This document shows, one piece after another, positions 44,489-53,927 of a DNA stretch of 64,000 nucleotides. Origin of the DNA: CAVTQZ01 sp963737015. GTDB taxonomy: Bacteria > Actinomycetota > Acidimicrobiia > Acidimicrobiales > UBA8190. How positions within the stretch are numbered: the first letter of the stretch is position 1; the number at the start of each line of letters is the position of its first letter. Location of the stretch: NCBI GenBank assembly GCA_963737015.1, contig CAVTQZ010000001.1, forward strand, positions 2,604,001 through 2,668,000, in the 5' to 3' direction. A program made the translations under genes and the position numbers. Under the pieces are notes generated by a model. That model was not told where the DNA came from, searched no databases, and worked only from the letters and a program-made list of their open reading frames with translations.

Positions 44489-45308
44489 TCCGGGCACGGG
44501 CCCGGTCTTCACGCCCCCCCGGACCAACGGGGCGAACGCCGGCAACGGCGTGGTGCGCGGCGCGACGAGCCTGCCACCGCGAAACGTCATCGAGCTGCGC
44601 AACCTCCGGGCCGGCTACGGCCGGATCGAGGTGCTCCACGGGATCGATCTCGTCCTCCCCGCCGGGAGCGTCCTCGCGCTTCTCGGTCCGAACGGCGCCG
44701 GCAAATCCACCACCCTCAAGGTCGTGAGCGGTCTCCTCGAACCCAACGAAGGTTGCTTCCACGTCCTCGGCCGTCATGTGAACGGCGTGGCGCCCGACAC
44801 GCTCGCGCGCGCGGGCGTCTGCACGATCCCCGAAGGCCGCGGCGTGTTCCCCAACCTCACTGTGCTCGAGAACCTCCGCATGATGACGTTCGCCGGAACA
44901 CCGAGAAGCGAGGTCGAGCGTCGTGCGTTCAGCCGCTTCCCGAGGCTCGCCGAGCGTCGTCGCCAGCTCGCCGGGACGCTCTCGGGTGGCGAACAGCAAA
45001 TGCTCTCGATGGCCCGTGCCCTGAGCACCGATCCGGCGGTGCTCCTCCTCGACGAGATCTCGATGGGACTGGCGCCCTTGATCGTCGACGAGCTCTACGA
45101 CGTCGTCGCGCAGGTCGCGGCCGAAGGTGTCGCGATACTGCTCACGGAGCAGTTCGCACAAGCGGCGCTGCAGGTCGCCGACAGGGTCGCTCTCATGTCC
45201 CAAGGACGGATCATCACCACATGTGCACCCTCGGATCTTCCCGGGGACCTCGCGTCCGCCTATCTCGGCGGTCTCGGGGACGCAAGCCGAGAGGCGGTTC
45301 ACGCATGA
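44475..45308 (+). CDS. livF: Branched-chain amino acid-type ABC transporter ATP-binding protein (LivF-like)
   Basis: The second ATPase of the importer, 277 aa, with a 35-residue N-terminal extension before IELRNLRAGYGRIEVLHGIDL. Walker A GPNGAGKST, ABC signature LSGGEQQMLSMARAL, Walker B VLLLDEISMGLAP and H-loop LLTEQFAQ are all intact. ATG 44475 overlaps the end of livG by 14 bases, and the stop overlaps the next ATG by 4. Confidence 0.93.
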   Translation: MPSPDPGTGPVFTPPRTNGANAGNGVVRGATSLPPRNVIELRNLRAGYGRIEVLHGIDLVLPAGSVLALLGPNGAGKSTTLKVVSGLLEPNEGCFHVLGRHVNGVAPDTLARAGVCTIPEGRGVFPNLTVLENLRMMTFAGTPRSEVERRAFSRFPRLAERRRQLAGTLSGGEQQMLSMARALSTDPAVLLLDEISMGLAPLIVDELYDVVAQVAAEGVAILLTEQFAQAALQVADRVALMSQGRIITTCAPSDLPGDLASAYLGGLGDASREAVHA

Positions 45309-46765
45309 CAAGAAACAAGACCCCCCGGAACGAGCGGGCAGGCGTCGCGGTCCGACGGCGGGCGCTCACCCTTTTGGGATTCTCGGGCGCAGCCATGCTG
45401 GCCGCGGCGTTCGCAGGTGCCACGGGCGCGCAGGCCGACAGCTCCTCGTCGGGGGCATCGACCCTCGGCGGCTTCCAGGTCACCTCGACGGGTTCGGGGA
45501 TCACTTGGAACTACGAGCAACCGAACTTCCCGCTGCCGGCCACGCCTACCTTCGAGGCGAACCTCGGGTACTCGCAGAGCAGCTTCAACGCGGGTCCGAC
45601 CGGCGAGTCCCTAGCCAGCGCTTTCTGGCCCGGACAGGTCGCCGCCAACGGCGCCTCGCAGCTCCAGCTCCTCCTGGCCCCGTACATCGGAGGCGCCGCG
45701 AGCGCACTTCCGTCGGAGCCCTGGCCCATCCAGGCGCAGAGCGCCTACCCGCCGGCCCCCGGCTCACCTTCGACGGCTTCCCAGAACTACCCGGGAGTGG
45801 TGATGCAGTCGACCGCCAACCAGGACGCCGGCACCGCCACCTCGAGCTTCAGCCCCGGTACGGCCGTTCCGGGATCGAACGGGTTCGTCTCGGTACAGTC
45901 GGTCGCAAGTTCCGTGGAGAGCACGGTGACCAATGGTCTCGCCGTCGCGCAGTCCACCGCGAACGTCCACGGCGTGTCGATCGGCGGCGGGTTGGTGAAG
46001 ATCGGTGAGGTCACGTCCACCGCCACGTCCACGAGCGACGGGAACACCGCGAAGGTGGACGGGACGAGCACCGCCAGCCAGGTCACGGTCGGCGGGCAGA
46101 CCGCCACTTTGGACTCGAGCGGACTGCACGTTTCGGGCAACTCCGTGCCGCTCGGCGCCGCGCTGCCGAGCAGCATTCAACAGGGACTTCAGAGCGCCGG
46201 CATATCGATCACGTTGACCAACCCGACCGACACGGTCAACGGCTCCTCGGGCGAGCGCCAGCTCGACGGCGTTCAGATCAAGATCGACATCACCACGTTC
46301 GACAAGCAGGTCAACCAGCTGGCCAAGCTTCTCCCCCAGCAGCTGCAGACGCAGGTGATCGACCAGTTGCCGCTTCCGTTCCCCAACTCCCAGATCATGA
46401 CGGTCGACCTCGGTTGGGCGAACGTGCAGTCGGCCGCCTCTCCCCCCTACAGCTCGAGCGGCCTGTCGGCATCGTCGCCCCTCGGATCGATCTCGGCGAC
46501 CGGGCCCTCGGGAACGGCGGGATCCGGGAGCGGGGGCTTCGGATCCGCCGGCACGGGCGGTACCACAGGCGCCGGCTCCACCGGCTCGAGCCCCGGGGGC
46601 ACGCTCTCGGTCGCCTCGGCCTCCGAACCGGCCAAGTTCTTCACCGGCCTCGGCGCGGGATTGATAGTGCTCGGCATCATCCTCGCCCTGATGCTGGCGG
46701 GCATCCTGTGGCGCGCTGGACCAGGCCGTCGGGGCCCTCACCGCGGCCCCGCCGTGTGTGGGTGA
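45305..46765 (+). CDS. Exported Ser/Thr/Gly-rich protein with C-terminal membrane anchor, function unknown
   Basis: The 486-aa product has a twin-Arg-containing basic N-terminus and signal peptide (VRRRALTLLGFSGAAMLAAAFAGATGAQA, cleavage near residue 45). A long Ser/Thr/Gly/Ala-rich exported region with few charges follows, including a repetitive stretch with VSVQSVASSVESTVTNGLAVAQSTANVHGVSI. A glycine-rich linker and a single C-terminal transmembrane helix (FTGLGAGLIVLGIILALMLAGILW) end the protein with a short basic tail. No known domain is recognised. It is translationally coupled (ATGA) to livF inside a transporter operon, suggesting an envelope-side partner of the importer (inference). 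Confidence 0.75.
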   Translation: MTRNKTPRNERAGVAVRRRALTLLGFSGAAMLAAAFAGATGAQADSSSSGASTLGGFQVTSTGSGITWNYEQPNFPLPATPTFEANLGYSQSSFNAGPTGESLASAFWPGQVAANGASQLQLLLAPYIGGAASALPSEPWPIQAQSAYPPAPGSPSTASQNYPGVVMQSTANQDAGTATSSFSPGTAVPGSNGFVSVQSVASSVESTVTNGLAVAQSTANVHGVSIGGGLVKIGEVTSTATSTSDGNTAKVDGTSTASQVTVGGQTATLDSSGLHVSGNSVPLGAALPSSIQQGLQSAGISITLTNPTDTVNGSSGERQLDGVQIKIDITTFDKQVNQLAKLLPQQLQTQVIDQLPLPFPNSQIMTVDLGWANVQSAASPPYSSSGLSASSPLGSISATGPSGTAGSGSGGFGSAGTGGTTGAGSTGSSPGGTLSVASASEPAKFFTGLGAGLIVLGIILALMLAGILWRAGPGRRGPHRGPAVCG

Positions 46766-46771
46766 GGACCC

Positions 46772-46797
46772 GCAGAGGATCTAGGCAGAGGATCCAG
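46772..46797. repeat. Near-perfect 13-bp tandem duplication after the exported-protein gene
   Basis: GCAGAGGATCTAG (46772-46784) is followed by GCAGAGGATCCAG (46785-46797), differing at one base. It lies 7 bases after the TGA stop. The following AGGAGG (46796-46801) serves as ribosome-binding site for the next gene. Confidence 0.8.
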
Positions 46798-46811
46798 GAG
46801 GTATCCGATAG

Positions 46812-47504
46812 ATGGCCTACGTGACCACGACCCCGGGTGCGACCGCGGAGGACCGGCAGGAGCGTCGGTCGATAACGACACGGCTCTCGGGGCTGGCCCG
46901 CGCCATCGAGGGTACGAGGCGCACCTCCTCGTTCGACATCCGCCAGATCATGCTGGCGAGCGGTGCCACGTGCATGGGCCTCGGGATCGTCGCCATCATT
47001 CTCGGCTGGTACGGCGCGGCGCACAGCACTTACCTCTTTCAGGAGATCCCTTATCTCATTTCGGGAGGCCTCCTCGGTGTGGCACTAGTGGCCGGTGGGG
47101 GCTTTCTGTTCTTCGCGTCCTGGCTCGTGAGGATGATCGACGACAACCACCGGCACACGGCGCGTTTGGAGAACACACTCGACCGCGTCGACCACGTCCT
47201 CGGTTCGATCTCCGACGACGCCGCCTCATCCCTCGTGGAGACCCAGACCGCGAACGGCGGCCATGCAGCCCGATACGGGTACGGGGACCCTCCGATGGGC
47301 GCGTACCACGAAGGCGCCTCGGACCCCGGCGCGCCGGGCTACCAGGCGAGCCGGTACCCCACGGGCGGGGCCGAGCCTCCGCCTTGGACCCCCCCACCGG
47401 CGCCGGCCGCGACCGTGGAGAGCGAACCGCCGGCTCGCCACGAGGAGCCGCCGACCGATCCCGGCAACACCAATTGGCAACTGAGAGACGGTGGTAATCC
47501 GTGA
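46812..47504 (+). CDS. Two-helix membrane protein with proline-rich tail, function unknown
   Basis: The 230-aa protein has a soluble N-terminus (1-45), two adjacent transmembrane helices (about 50-72 and 83-106), a short amphipathic, possibly coiled-coil segment (HRHTARLENTLDRVDHVLGSI), then a Pro/Ala/Gly-rich low-complexity tail with Tyr residues. No family recognised. AGGAGG is present 10 bases before ATG 46812, and the stop overlaps the next GTG by 4 bases. Placed between an exported anchor protein and the substrate-binding protein of the importer. Confidence 0.75.
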   Translation: MAYVTTTPGATAEDRQERRSITTRLSGLARAIEGTRRTSSFDIRQIMLASGATCMGLGIVAIILGWYGAAHSTYLFQEIPYLISGGLLGVALVAGGGFLFFASWLVRMIDDNHRHTARLENTLDRVDHVLGSISDDAASSLVETQTANGGHAARYGYGDPPMGAYHEGASDPGAPGYQASRYPTGGAEPPPWTPPPAPAATVESEPPARHEEPPTDPGNTNWQLRDGGNP

Positions 47505-48976
47505 AAGGTCTTTCCGCGCGGAACAAGCGCGCCGTCCTGGTCGCGCTCGCAGCCGTGATGGCCCTCACCCTCGGCGCGTGCGGCTCGCGCCTTCAGGGAA
47601 ATGCGCTGAAGTCCGCTGAGGGTTCCTCCAACAACTCGGGGACCGGGACGGGCTCCTCCCCGGGATCGAACACCGGCGGACCCTCCACCGCAGGCTCTGC
47701 ATCCGGCACGCCGGGTGCCGCCGGCACCTCTTCTTCTTCGGGTGGTGCGGCGAGCTCCGGTGCATCTACGGGCGCGCACACCGCGGCCGCGGGTGCCAGT
47801 GGACTCACCTCCGCCTCGTGCAACACGTCGAACAACGGAGGATCCACCGACACAGGGGTCACCGGCAACCAGATAACAGTCGGCAACATCACGAGCATCT
47901 CGGGTGTCGCTCCGGGCCTGACGCAGAGCGCCCAGGCTGCGACCGAAGCATGGGCCGCGTACGTGAACAGTCAGGGCGGCATCTGCGGCCGTCAGATAAA
48001 GGTCCAGACCTTCGACGACGGCAACGACACCGGACAGAACGCCGCCGATGCCCAGCAGGCGTGCAGCGCCGACTTCGCGATGGTCGGCAGCGCTTCTGGG
48101 TTCGACAACGGCGGAGCCTCCGCGATCCAGTCCTGCGGGATACCCGACGCCGCAGCCGAAGTCAGCACCCACGAGCTCGGCAACGTGCCCACCGTCTTCG
48201 GAGCGAGTCCCGGTAACGCCCACTACTGGCCAACGGGGGCCGCTGTATGGCTCAAGCAGCACTACCCGAGCGCGGTTACGAACGCCGCGATGATCTACCT
48301 GAACGCCCCTGCGACCCAGGAGCAGGCCCAAGCCGAGATGCAGGCCTACACGTCGGTGGGGTTCAAGTACACGTACTCGGTCGCGGTGTCCCCCACCGAG
48401 CCGAACTACGCGCCTTATGTGGCGAAGATGCAGTCGGCAGGCGTCCAGTACGTGACGGAGTACTCCGACGACAACTCGGCCTCCCGTCTCGTCCAGGCGA
48501 TGGCACAGGCGAATTACAAGCCGCAGGTGGTGGACTGGTTCTCCGAGGAGTACAGCCAGCACTTCCTTCAAGAGGCCCAGGGTGACGCAGAGGGCGACCT
48601 GGTCCTCATGGCGACCACCCCTTACGAGGACCCCCCGAACCCCGGAATGCAGCTCTTTCTGAGTTGGCTGAACCGGGTCGCGCCCGGAACGAAACACGAC
48701 ATATTCGGTCAGTTCGCGTGGTCCGCGGGGCTCGCCTTCACGCAGGCGGCGAAGGCCGTGGGCGCGCACCTCACGCGTGCCGCGCTAATCCAACAGCTCC
48801 AACAGATAGGTCCGTGGGACGGCGGTGGCGTGCAACCACCCGATACGAACTACGGCCAGAAGATCCCGAGCAAGTGCTTCGCGTACTTCAAGATCTCCGG
48901 AAACAGCTACGTACGCGTCTACCCGTCGGCGCCGAACTCGTGGGACTGCACCTCGGGCGGGCTGCTGCACTACTAG
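47501..48976 (+). CDS. ABC transporter substrate-binding lipoprotein (LivK/periplasmic-binding type I)
   Basis: The 491-aa lipoprotein has the signal and lipobox LGAC at about residues 24-27, then a 95-residue Ser/Gly/Thr-rich spacer. The type I periplasmic binding domain starts at about 122 (ITVGNITSISG), continues with AQAATEAWAAYVNSQGGICGRQIKVQTFDDGND, a typical HAAT receptor feature, and extends to the C-terminus. The ligand is not predictable; branched-chain amino acids, amides or short acyl compounds are possible. The GTG start overlaps the preceding stop by 4 bases. Confidence 0.9.
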   Translation: MKGLSARNKRAVLVALAAVMALTLGACGSRLQGNALKSAEGSSNNSGTGTGSSPGSNTGGPSTAGSASGTPGAAGTSSSSGGAASSGASTGAHTAAAGASGLTSASCNTSNNGGSTDTGVTGNQITVGNITSISGVAPGLTQSAQAATEAWAAYVNSQGGICGRQIKVQTFDDGNDTGQNAADAQQACSADFAMVGSASGFDNGGASAIQSCGIPDAAAEVSTHELGNVPTVFGASPGNAHYWPTGAAVWLKQHYPSAVTNAAMIYLNAPATQEQAQAEMQAYTSVGFKYTYSVAVSPTEPNYAPYVAKMQSAGVQYVTEYSDDNSASRLVQAMAQANYKPQVVDWFSEEYSQHFLQEAQGDAEGDLVLMATTPYEDPPNPGMQLFLSWLNRVAPGTKHDIFGQFAWSAGLAFTQAAKAVGAHLTRAALIQQLQQIGPWDGGGVQPPDTNYGQKIPSKCFAYFKISGNSYVRVYPSAPNSWDCTSGGLLHY

Positions 48977-49036
48977 TTCGACAGTTTCAGCGCGATAGCC
49001 GGGGCCAACGAAGAGCCCACGACGTGAGAGCCGGAC

Positions 49037-50992
49037 ATGCATGAGTTCCTGACGTTCACGATCATCGGTGTGTTCACCGGGGCCGCTTACGCCGTATCCG
49101 CGAGCGGACTCGTCGTGACCTACATGACCTCCGGCTTCTTCAACTTCGCGCACGGCGCGATCGGAATGGTCATGGCCTTCCTCTACTGGCAGCTGGTGGT
49201 GCCTTGGCACGTCCCCCAGGTGTTCGCACTGATCGTCGTGGTCCTGATCGCGGCACCTGCCGTCGGCGCCCTGGTGGAGATCTTCTTCGTCCGCCGCACG
49301 CGCGACAACACGCTCGCGGTGACGTTGGTCGTTACCATCGGGCTCCTCGTCCTCTTGATCGGCGTGGCCCTTTACGAGTGGTCCCAGAAGACCGTCGTGG
49401 CCCCGGTTTTCTTCAAGGGGGCCGGATTTCGCCTCTTCGGGGTGAACGTGAGCTGGCATCAGGTCATCACCGTCCTCGTCGCGATCGGGCTCGCCGTGTT
49501 CCTGAGGCTCTTCCTCTACAGGTCGCGCACCGGGATCGCGATGCGCTCGGTCGTCGACAACAGGGACCTCGCCGCCTTGAACGGCGCGAGGCCGGCCTGG
49601 CTCGGGACGTTCAGCTGGGCCTTCGGAGCGTCTCTTGCGGCACTGGCGGGAATCCTGATCGCGCCACAGGCCGAGCTGAACGTCTTCACCCTCACACTGC
49701 TCGTGGTCAGTGCATACGCCGCGGCGATGTTCGGGCGGCTCCGGAACCTGCCCGCCACCTTCATCGCCGCGCTGGCGCTCGGGCTACTGACCTCTTTTGC
49801 GGTCGGCTACCTCCCCACGGGCGGGTTCTGGGGGTCCACTCCGATCCAGGGTCTTCGGCTTTCGATACCGATGATCGCTCTGTTCGCGGTGCTGCTCATC
49901 CTTCCCTCCGACACGATCGAACAGAGCCGTCTCATGAAGCGGCGTGCCTCGATCCTCGTCCCCTCGCTTCAGCGGTCGATCGTCGGAGGGGTTGTCCTCG
50001 TCATCGTGACGATCATCGGCGTGGGGGTGATCCCGGGCAACGACGTGACCCAGCTCGGCATCGGCCTGTCGATGGGCCTGATCCTGTTGTCGCTGGTGCC
50101 ACTCACGGGATGGGGTGGGCAGGTATCTCTCTGTCAGATGACCTTCGCGGGCCTCGGCGTATACGCCTTTTACAAGGTCGGGAGCGGCGGTTCCGTATGG
50201 GGGCTCATCGCGGCGCTTGTGCTCGCAGGAGGTGTCGGAGCCGTGATCGGTCTCTTCACGCTGCGGTTCCGGGGCCTCTATCTCGCGCTGGCCACGATGG
50301 CCTTCGCGGTCGCCATGGACAACATGTTCTTCCCCGCGCCGGCGGTGTTCACCTTCGACGGCTCGGTACACGTTCCGCGCCCGAGTCTCTTCGGACTGCA
50401 CGTGAACGGACAGCACGCCTACATAATCTTCCTGTCGATCGTCTTCGCACTCCTGTCGATCGCGCTGTTGGCGCTTCGGCGCGGGCCTTTCGGACGGGTG
50501 CTTTCGGCCATGAAGGACTCACAGGCCGCCTGCGCGACCCTGGGTCTGAACCTCACCGCGACGAAGCTCGCCGTCTTCGCTCTCTCGGCTGCGCTCGCCG
50601 GACTCGGCGGCGCGCTCTTCGGCGCGATGCAGACGATCGCCGGCGCGCTCAACTTCCAGATGGAGCAGAGCCTCCCGGTGCTTCTCCTCGTGGTCCTCTA
50701 CGGGATGACGAGCACGAGCGCGGCGCTCTACGGGGGACTGAGCCTCGGGGTCATCCGGATCATCTCCGCGAAGTTCCCCGCGCTCGCCAACAATCTCGAG
50801 TACCTCACGACGGGCTTCGCCGGGATCACCCTCGGCTTCTACCCCGACGGCATCGTCCCCGGCGTTGCAGAACGCTTCCGGCAGATCACCTCGAGCCTCT
50901 CCAGCGGGTCCGGCGCCACACGCTCGGGTGCACCGGCCACCGCGAGACTGAGCGCCGACAGCGCCGGTGCCGCGTTCGCCGCCGACCGTTGA
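49037..50992 (+). CDS. ABC transporter permease, LivH-LivM fusion
   Basis: The two permeases of a HAAT importer are fused in one 651-aa chain. The LivH half (about 1-290) begins with FTIIGVFTGAAYAVSASGLVVTYMTSGFFNFAHGAIGM and has NRDLAALNGARPAWLGTFSWAFG, the EAA-like coupling loop. The LivM half (about 320-610) has LVPLTGWGGQVSLCQMTFAGLGVYAF and MKDSQAACATLGLNLTATKLAVFALSAALAGLGGAL. It has a Ser/Thr-rich C-terminal tail. About 60 bases separate it from the binding protein, and its stop overlaps a TTG start of the next gene. Confidence 0.92.
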   Translation: MHEFLTFTIIGVFTGAAYAVSASGLVVTYMTSGFFNFAHGAIGMVMAFLYWQLVVPWHVPQVFALIVVVLIAAPAVGALVEIFFVRRTRDNTLAVTLVVTIGLLVLLIGVALYEWSQKTVVAPVFFKGAGFRLFGVNVSWHQVITVLVAIGLAVFLRLFLYRSRTGIAMRSVVDNRDLAALNGARPAWLGTFSWAFGASLAALAGILIAPQAELNVFTLTLLVVSAYAAAMFGRLRNLPATFIAALALGLLTSFAVGYLPTGGFWGSTPIQGLRLSIPMIALFAVLLILPSDTIEQSRLMKRRASILVPSLQRSIVGGVVLVIVTIIGVGVIPGNDVTQLGIGLSMGLILLSLVPLTGWGGQVSLCQMTFAGLGVYAFYKVGSGGSVWGLIAALVLAGGVGAVIGLFTLRFRGLYLALATMAFAVAMDNMFFPAPAVFTFDGSVHVPRPSLFGLHVNGQHAYIIFLSIVFALLSIALLALRRGPFGRVLSAMKDSQAACATLGLNLTATKLAVFALSAALAGLGGALFGAMQTIAGALNFQMEQSLPVLLLVVLYGMTSTSAALYGGLSLGVIRIISAKFPALANNLEYLTTGFAGITLGFYPDGIVPGVAERFRQITSSLSSGSGATRSGAPATARLSADSAGAAFAADR

Positions 50993-52176
50993 AGCGCCCC
51001 CAGGCGCGCACTGACTCTTCTCGCAAGGACCGGGGCAAACCCCCGAAGTCGCGCCGCTCCTCCTCGTCGCCGCGCAAGGGCCCCGTCTCGAAGCAGCGTA
51101 GGAGCCGGCCGCAGTCGCGCTCCGAGGCGCGGCGGGCGCGTCGACAGGACTACGAGGCGCGCGAGTCGCCGGTGCGCAGGATCGGTCTCTCGCCGTGGGG
51201 TCTGGCGATCGCGATAACCGCGGGAATCGCCATCATCATCGGCATCGCGTTCGTTACGGGCTTTCTCTCCCCACCGGGTTCGCCGTCGGGACCTCCGGCT
51301 GTCGCCAAGAACGTCCTCCGCACGGACGCGGCCTCGGTGACCTTCGACGCCGACGGGAACGGGTGGGTCGCAGACGATCAGACGGCCTCGGTGAAGAAGT
51401 TCGACCCGGGCTCGGGGAACCTGATCGGCCGGGCATCACACACGGGCGGTACACCGATCGCTGTCGCCTCGGGATACGGGCGCATCTGGGTCGCGGACCC
51501 CGCGGACAACGAGGTTCTCGCAGTCGATACCAAGACCGCAAAGTTGAGCGGCTCCGCGGTGACGGTCGGTCAAAGCCCTGTCTCGATCGCCACCGGAGAG
51601 GGCGGGGTCTGGGTGGCCAGCCTGCTCTCGGGCACGGTGACGTTGATCGCGCCCCGCACCGAGCAGGTGGTCGCCACGGTCGCGCTGCCCGACGGGGCGG
51701 TGCGCCTGACGGTGGGTGACGGGTACGTCTGGGTGACGGGTAAGACCGACACCCTGGTACGCGTCGACCCTCACCCTCTCGGCGTCACCTTGAACTGGAG
51801 GCAGGTCCGCGTGGGTCAGGGACCCATAGGCGTGGCGATCGGCCAGGGAGCGGTTTGGACCGCCAACGCGCAAGCCGGAACCGTGAGCAAGGTGGACCCG
51901 AGCTCTTTGAAGGTCCTCGGAAGCGTGCGGGTGAGCACCGCCAGCGCGGGTCTCGCTACCGGATCGGACCCCGAGACGATCGCTGTGTGGAACGGTCTCG
52001 TCTGGGTGGGGGTGGGACAGCTGGCGCAGGTGATCGCCCTCCAGCCGGGCACGGGCGCTCAGGTCGGCAAGGCCGTGACTCTGCCGGGGATCACCCGTCA
52101 GCTCACCGTCGGGCCGGACGGCGATCTCTGGGCCACGACCGCGAACCCGGGAACGGTCACGCGCCTTTCGAGCTGA
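50989..52176 (+). CDS. Membrane-anchored beta-propeller (YVTN/Vgb-like) protein
   Basis: TTG 50989 overlaps the permease stop (TTGA) and gives 395 residues; a later start is possible. A very basic Arg/Ser/Lys-rich cytoplasmic region (1-65) is followed by one transmembrane helix (about 70-92; LAIAITAGIAIIIGIAFVTGFL). An exported seven-bladed propeller-like domain follows with repeats of the type GxGRIWVADPADNEVLAVD, GGVWVASLLSGTVTLI, GYVWVTGKTDTLVRVD, GAVWTANAQAGTVSKVD and GDLWATTANPGTVTRL. Such repeats are used for ligand or protein binding; a lyase role (Vgb) is unlikely. Last gene of the transporter run. Confidence 0.82.
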   Translation: MKRPQARTDSSRKDRGKPPKSRRSSSSPRKGPVSKQRRSRPQSRSEARRARRQDYEARESPVRRIGLSPWGLAIAITAGIAIIIGIAFVTGFLSPPGSPSGPPAVAKNVLRTDAASVTFDADGNGWVADDQTASVKKFDPGSGNLIGRASHTGGTPIAVASGYGRIWVADPADNEVLAVDTKTAKLSGSAVTVGQSPVSIATGEGGVWVASLLSGTVTLIAPRTEQVVATVALPDGAVRLTVGDGYVWVTGKTDTLVRVDPHPLGVTLNWRQVRVGQGPIGVAIGQGAVWTANAQAGTVSKVDPSSLKVLGSVRVSTASAGLATGSDPETIAVWNGLVWVGVGQLAQVIALQPGTGAQVGKAVTLPGITRQLTVGPDGDLWATTANPGTVTRLSS

Positions 52177-52590
52177 CTACTGCTCCTGGACCAGCTCGAT
52201 GAGAGTGCCGAAAGAGCCCTTCGGATGGACGAACGCGACGGTCGTCCCCCGCGAGCCCGGCCTCGGCGTTTCGTCGATCGGTTTGCCTCCGGCAGCCTTC
52301 ACCGCGTCGAGCGCCATCGCGCAGTCGGAGACCCGGTACCCGATGTGATGGAGACCCTCGCCCTTCTTCTCGAGGAACTTGGCGACGGGCGAGTCGTCGC
52401 GTGCGGGGCTCACGAGCTGGATGTAGGAGTCCGCCACAGCGAGAAGTGCTTCCTCCACTCCGTCGCGTTCTACGAGCTCGCGATGGGTGACGGTCGCGCC
52501 GAACGCCTCGGCGTAGTACCCGATCGCGGCGTCGAGGTCGCGAACCGCGATGCCGACATGGTCTATCTCGGTCAGGAGGTGCGCCGTCAC
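52177..52590 (-). CDS. mce: Methylmalonyl-CoA (ethylmalonyl-CoA) epimerase
   Basis: Interconverts the epimers of methylmalonyl- and ethylmalonyl-CoA. The 137-aa vicinal-oxygen-chelate protein has IDHVGIAVRDLDAAIGYYAEAFG (metal His), GEGLHHIGYRVSD (second His) and HPKGSFGTLIELVQ with the terminal Glu ligand. GTG 52590 overlaps the Ccr stop by 4 bases (GTGA); the longer open frame upstream lies within ccr and is rejected. The ccr-mce operon places it in the ethylmalonyl-CoA pathway, where it supplies the epimer used by Ecm. Confidence 0.93.
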   Translation of the reverse strand: MTAHLLTEIDHVGIAVRDLDAAIGYYAEAFGATVTHRELVERDGVEEALLAVADSYIQLVSPARDDSPVAKFLEKKGEGLHHIGYRVSDCAMALDAVKAAGGKPIDETPRPGSRGTTVAFVHPKGSFGTLIELVQEQ

Positions 52591-53927
52591 TTGCCGTACC
52601 GCCGGAACAACGAGAGCTTCTTCTCGCCGACCCTCTCTCTCATGGCTTGATCCTCGATTCCGAGGCCCTCGCGTGGAGCGAGGCACAGGACACCGATCTT
52701 CCCCTCGTGGGTGTTGTGGTGGACCTGGTTGGCCGCCTCGCCCACTTCCTCGAGCGGGTAGACCGCCGAGATCGTCGGCACCACCTTTCCTTCACAGATG
52801 AGGCGATTCGCGTCCCAGGCTTCGCGGTAGTTGGCGAAGTGGGAACCCTTTATGGTCTTGAGCCTCATCCACAGATGGCGATTGTCGTACTCGATCATGT
52901 AGCCCGAGGTCGCCGCGCAGGTCACCACCGTTCCGCCTCGCTTGCAGACGAAGACAGAGGCACCCATCGTCTGGCGGCCCGGGTGCTCGAAGACGATCTC
53001 GGGGTCGTCACCCGCGAGCGTGCGGACGTCCTTGCCGAAACGTCGCCACTCGGACTCGTCCTGCGTGCGCTCGTCGGACCAGAAGCGGTAGCCGGCCTCC
53101 CGCCGGTCGATCACCGCCTCGACGCCGAGCTCATGTAGAAGGTCCACCTTCTCCTGGGAGGACACGACCCCGATCGGTATCCCCCCGCCGTTCAGCACGT
53201 GCTGGACGGCGAATCCTCCGAGCCCGCCGCTCGCTCCCCACACGAGCACTCGCTCCCCCTGCGACATCGACGCGCCGTTTCTCGAGACGAGCATCCGGTA
53301 GGCCGTCGAGTTGCACAGCGCGTTCACCGCTGCCTCCTCCCAGGTGAGATGCGCCGGCTTCGGCATCAGCTGGTTCGCCTTCACCAGGGTGAGATCCGCG
53401 AGGCCCCCGAAGTTGGTCTCGAAGCCCCAGATCCGCTCGTTGGAGGCCATCATCGAGTCGTCGTGTGCGGAGGGGTCCTGGTCGTCCACGTAGTTGCAGT
53501 GGATGACCACCCGGTCCCCCGGCTTCCAGTTACGTACCATCGACCCGACGCGGATGACCACCCCCGACGCATCCGATCCGACCACCTGGTAGTCGAGATC
53601 GTGGCGCGCCCCCCACACACTCTCCTTACCGAGGCGCTTCAGGAAGGCGAAGGTCGGGAGAGGCTCGAAGATCGAGGTCCACACGGTGTTGAAGTTGATG
53701 GCGCCCGCCATCACCGCCACGTACGCCTCGTCTGGCGCAAGCTCGGGGACGGGAACCTCCGAAACGTGCAGAGACTTACGCGGGTCCTTGTCCGGCGAGT
53801 CGACGCCTTCGAACATCTCGGTCTCAGCGGCGAGGACGTGAGCAGCCCGGTACGACTCGGGGACCTCTAGAGCAGCCAGTTCCTCCCCGCTCGCCCCCGC
53901 TTGTATCGCTTCTCCGAAGGCTTGCAT
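52587..53927 (-). CDS. ccr: Crotonyl-CoA carboxylase/reductase
   Basis: Reductively carboxylates crotonyl-CoA to (2S)-ethylmalonyl-CoA with NADPH and CO2, the signature step of the ethylmalonyl-CoA pathway. The 446-aa MDR protein has NFN near 78-80, DYQVVGSDASGVV, the WGFETNFGGLAD segment (Phe and Glu of the CO2 pocket) and the NADPH loop VWGASGGLGGFAVQ. FEHPGRQT carries the His of the pocket. These positions match those known to bind CO2 in Ccr, so carboxylation and not just enoyl reduction is expected. ATG 53927 replaces a TTG at 53954. Its stop overlaps mce. Confidence 0.95.
   Translation of the reverse strand: MQAFGEAIQAGASGEELAALEVPESYRAAHVLAAETEMFEGVDSPDKDPRKSLHVSEVPVPELAPDEAYVAVMAGAINFNTVWTSIFEPLPTFAFLKRLGKESVWGARHDLDYQVVGSDASGVVIRVGSMVRNWKPGDRVVIHCNYVDDQDPSAHDDSMMASNERIWGFETNFGGLADLTLVKANQLMPKPAHLTWEEAAVNALCNSTAYRMLVSRNGASMSQGERVLVWGASGGLGGFAVQHVLNGGGIPIGVVSSQEKVDLLHELGVEAVIDRREAGYRFWSDERTQDESEWRRFGKDVRTLAGDDPEIVFEHPGRQTMGASVFVCKRGGTVVTCAATSGYMIEYDNRHLWMRLKTIKGSHFANYREAWDANRLICEGKVVPTISAVYPLEEVGEAANQVHHNTHEGKIGVLCLAPREGLGIEDQAMRERVGEKKLSLFRRYGK

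Noticed and set aside
52590..52686. An N-terminal extension of the epimerase
   Set aside because: It lies inside ccr and lacks family similarity; the GTG at 52590 overlapping the ccr stop is the natural start.
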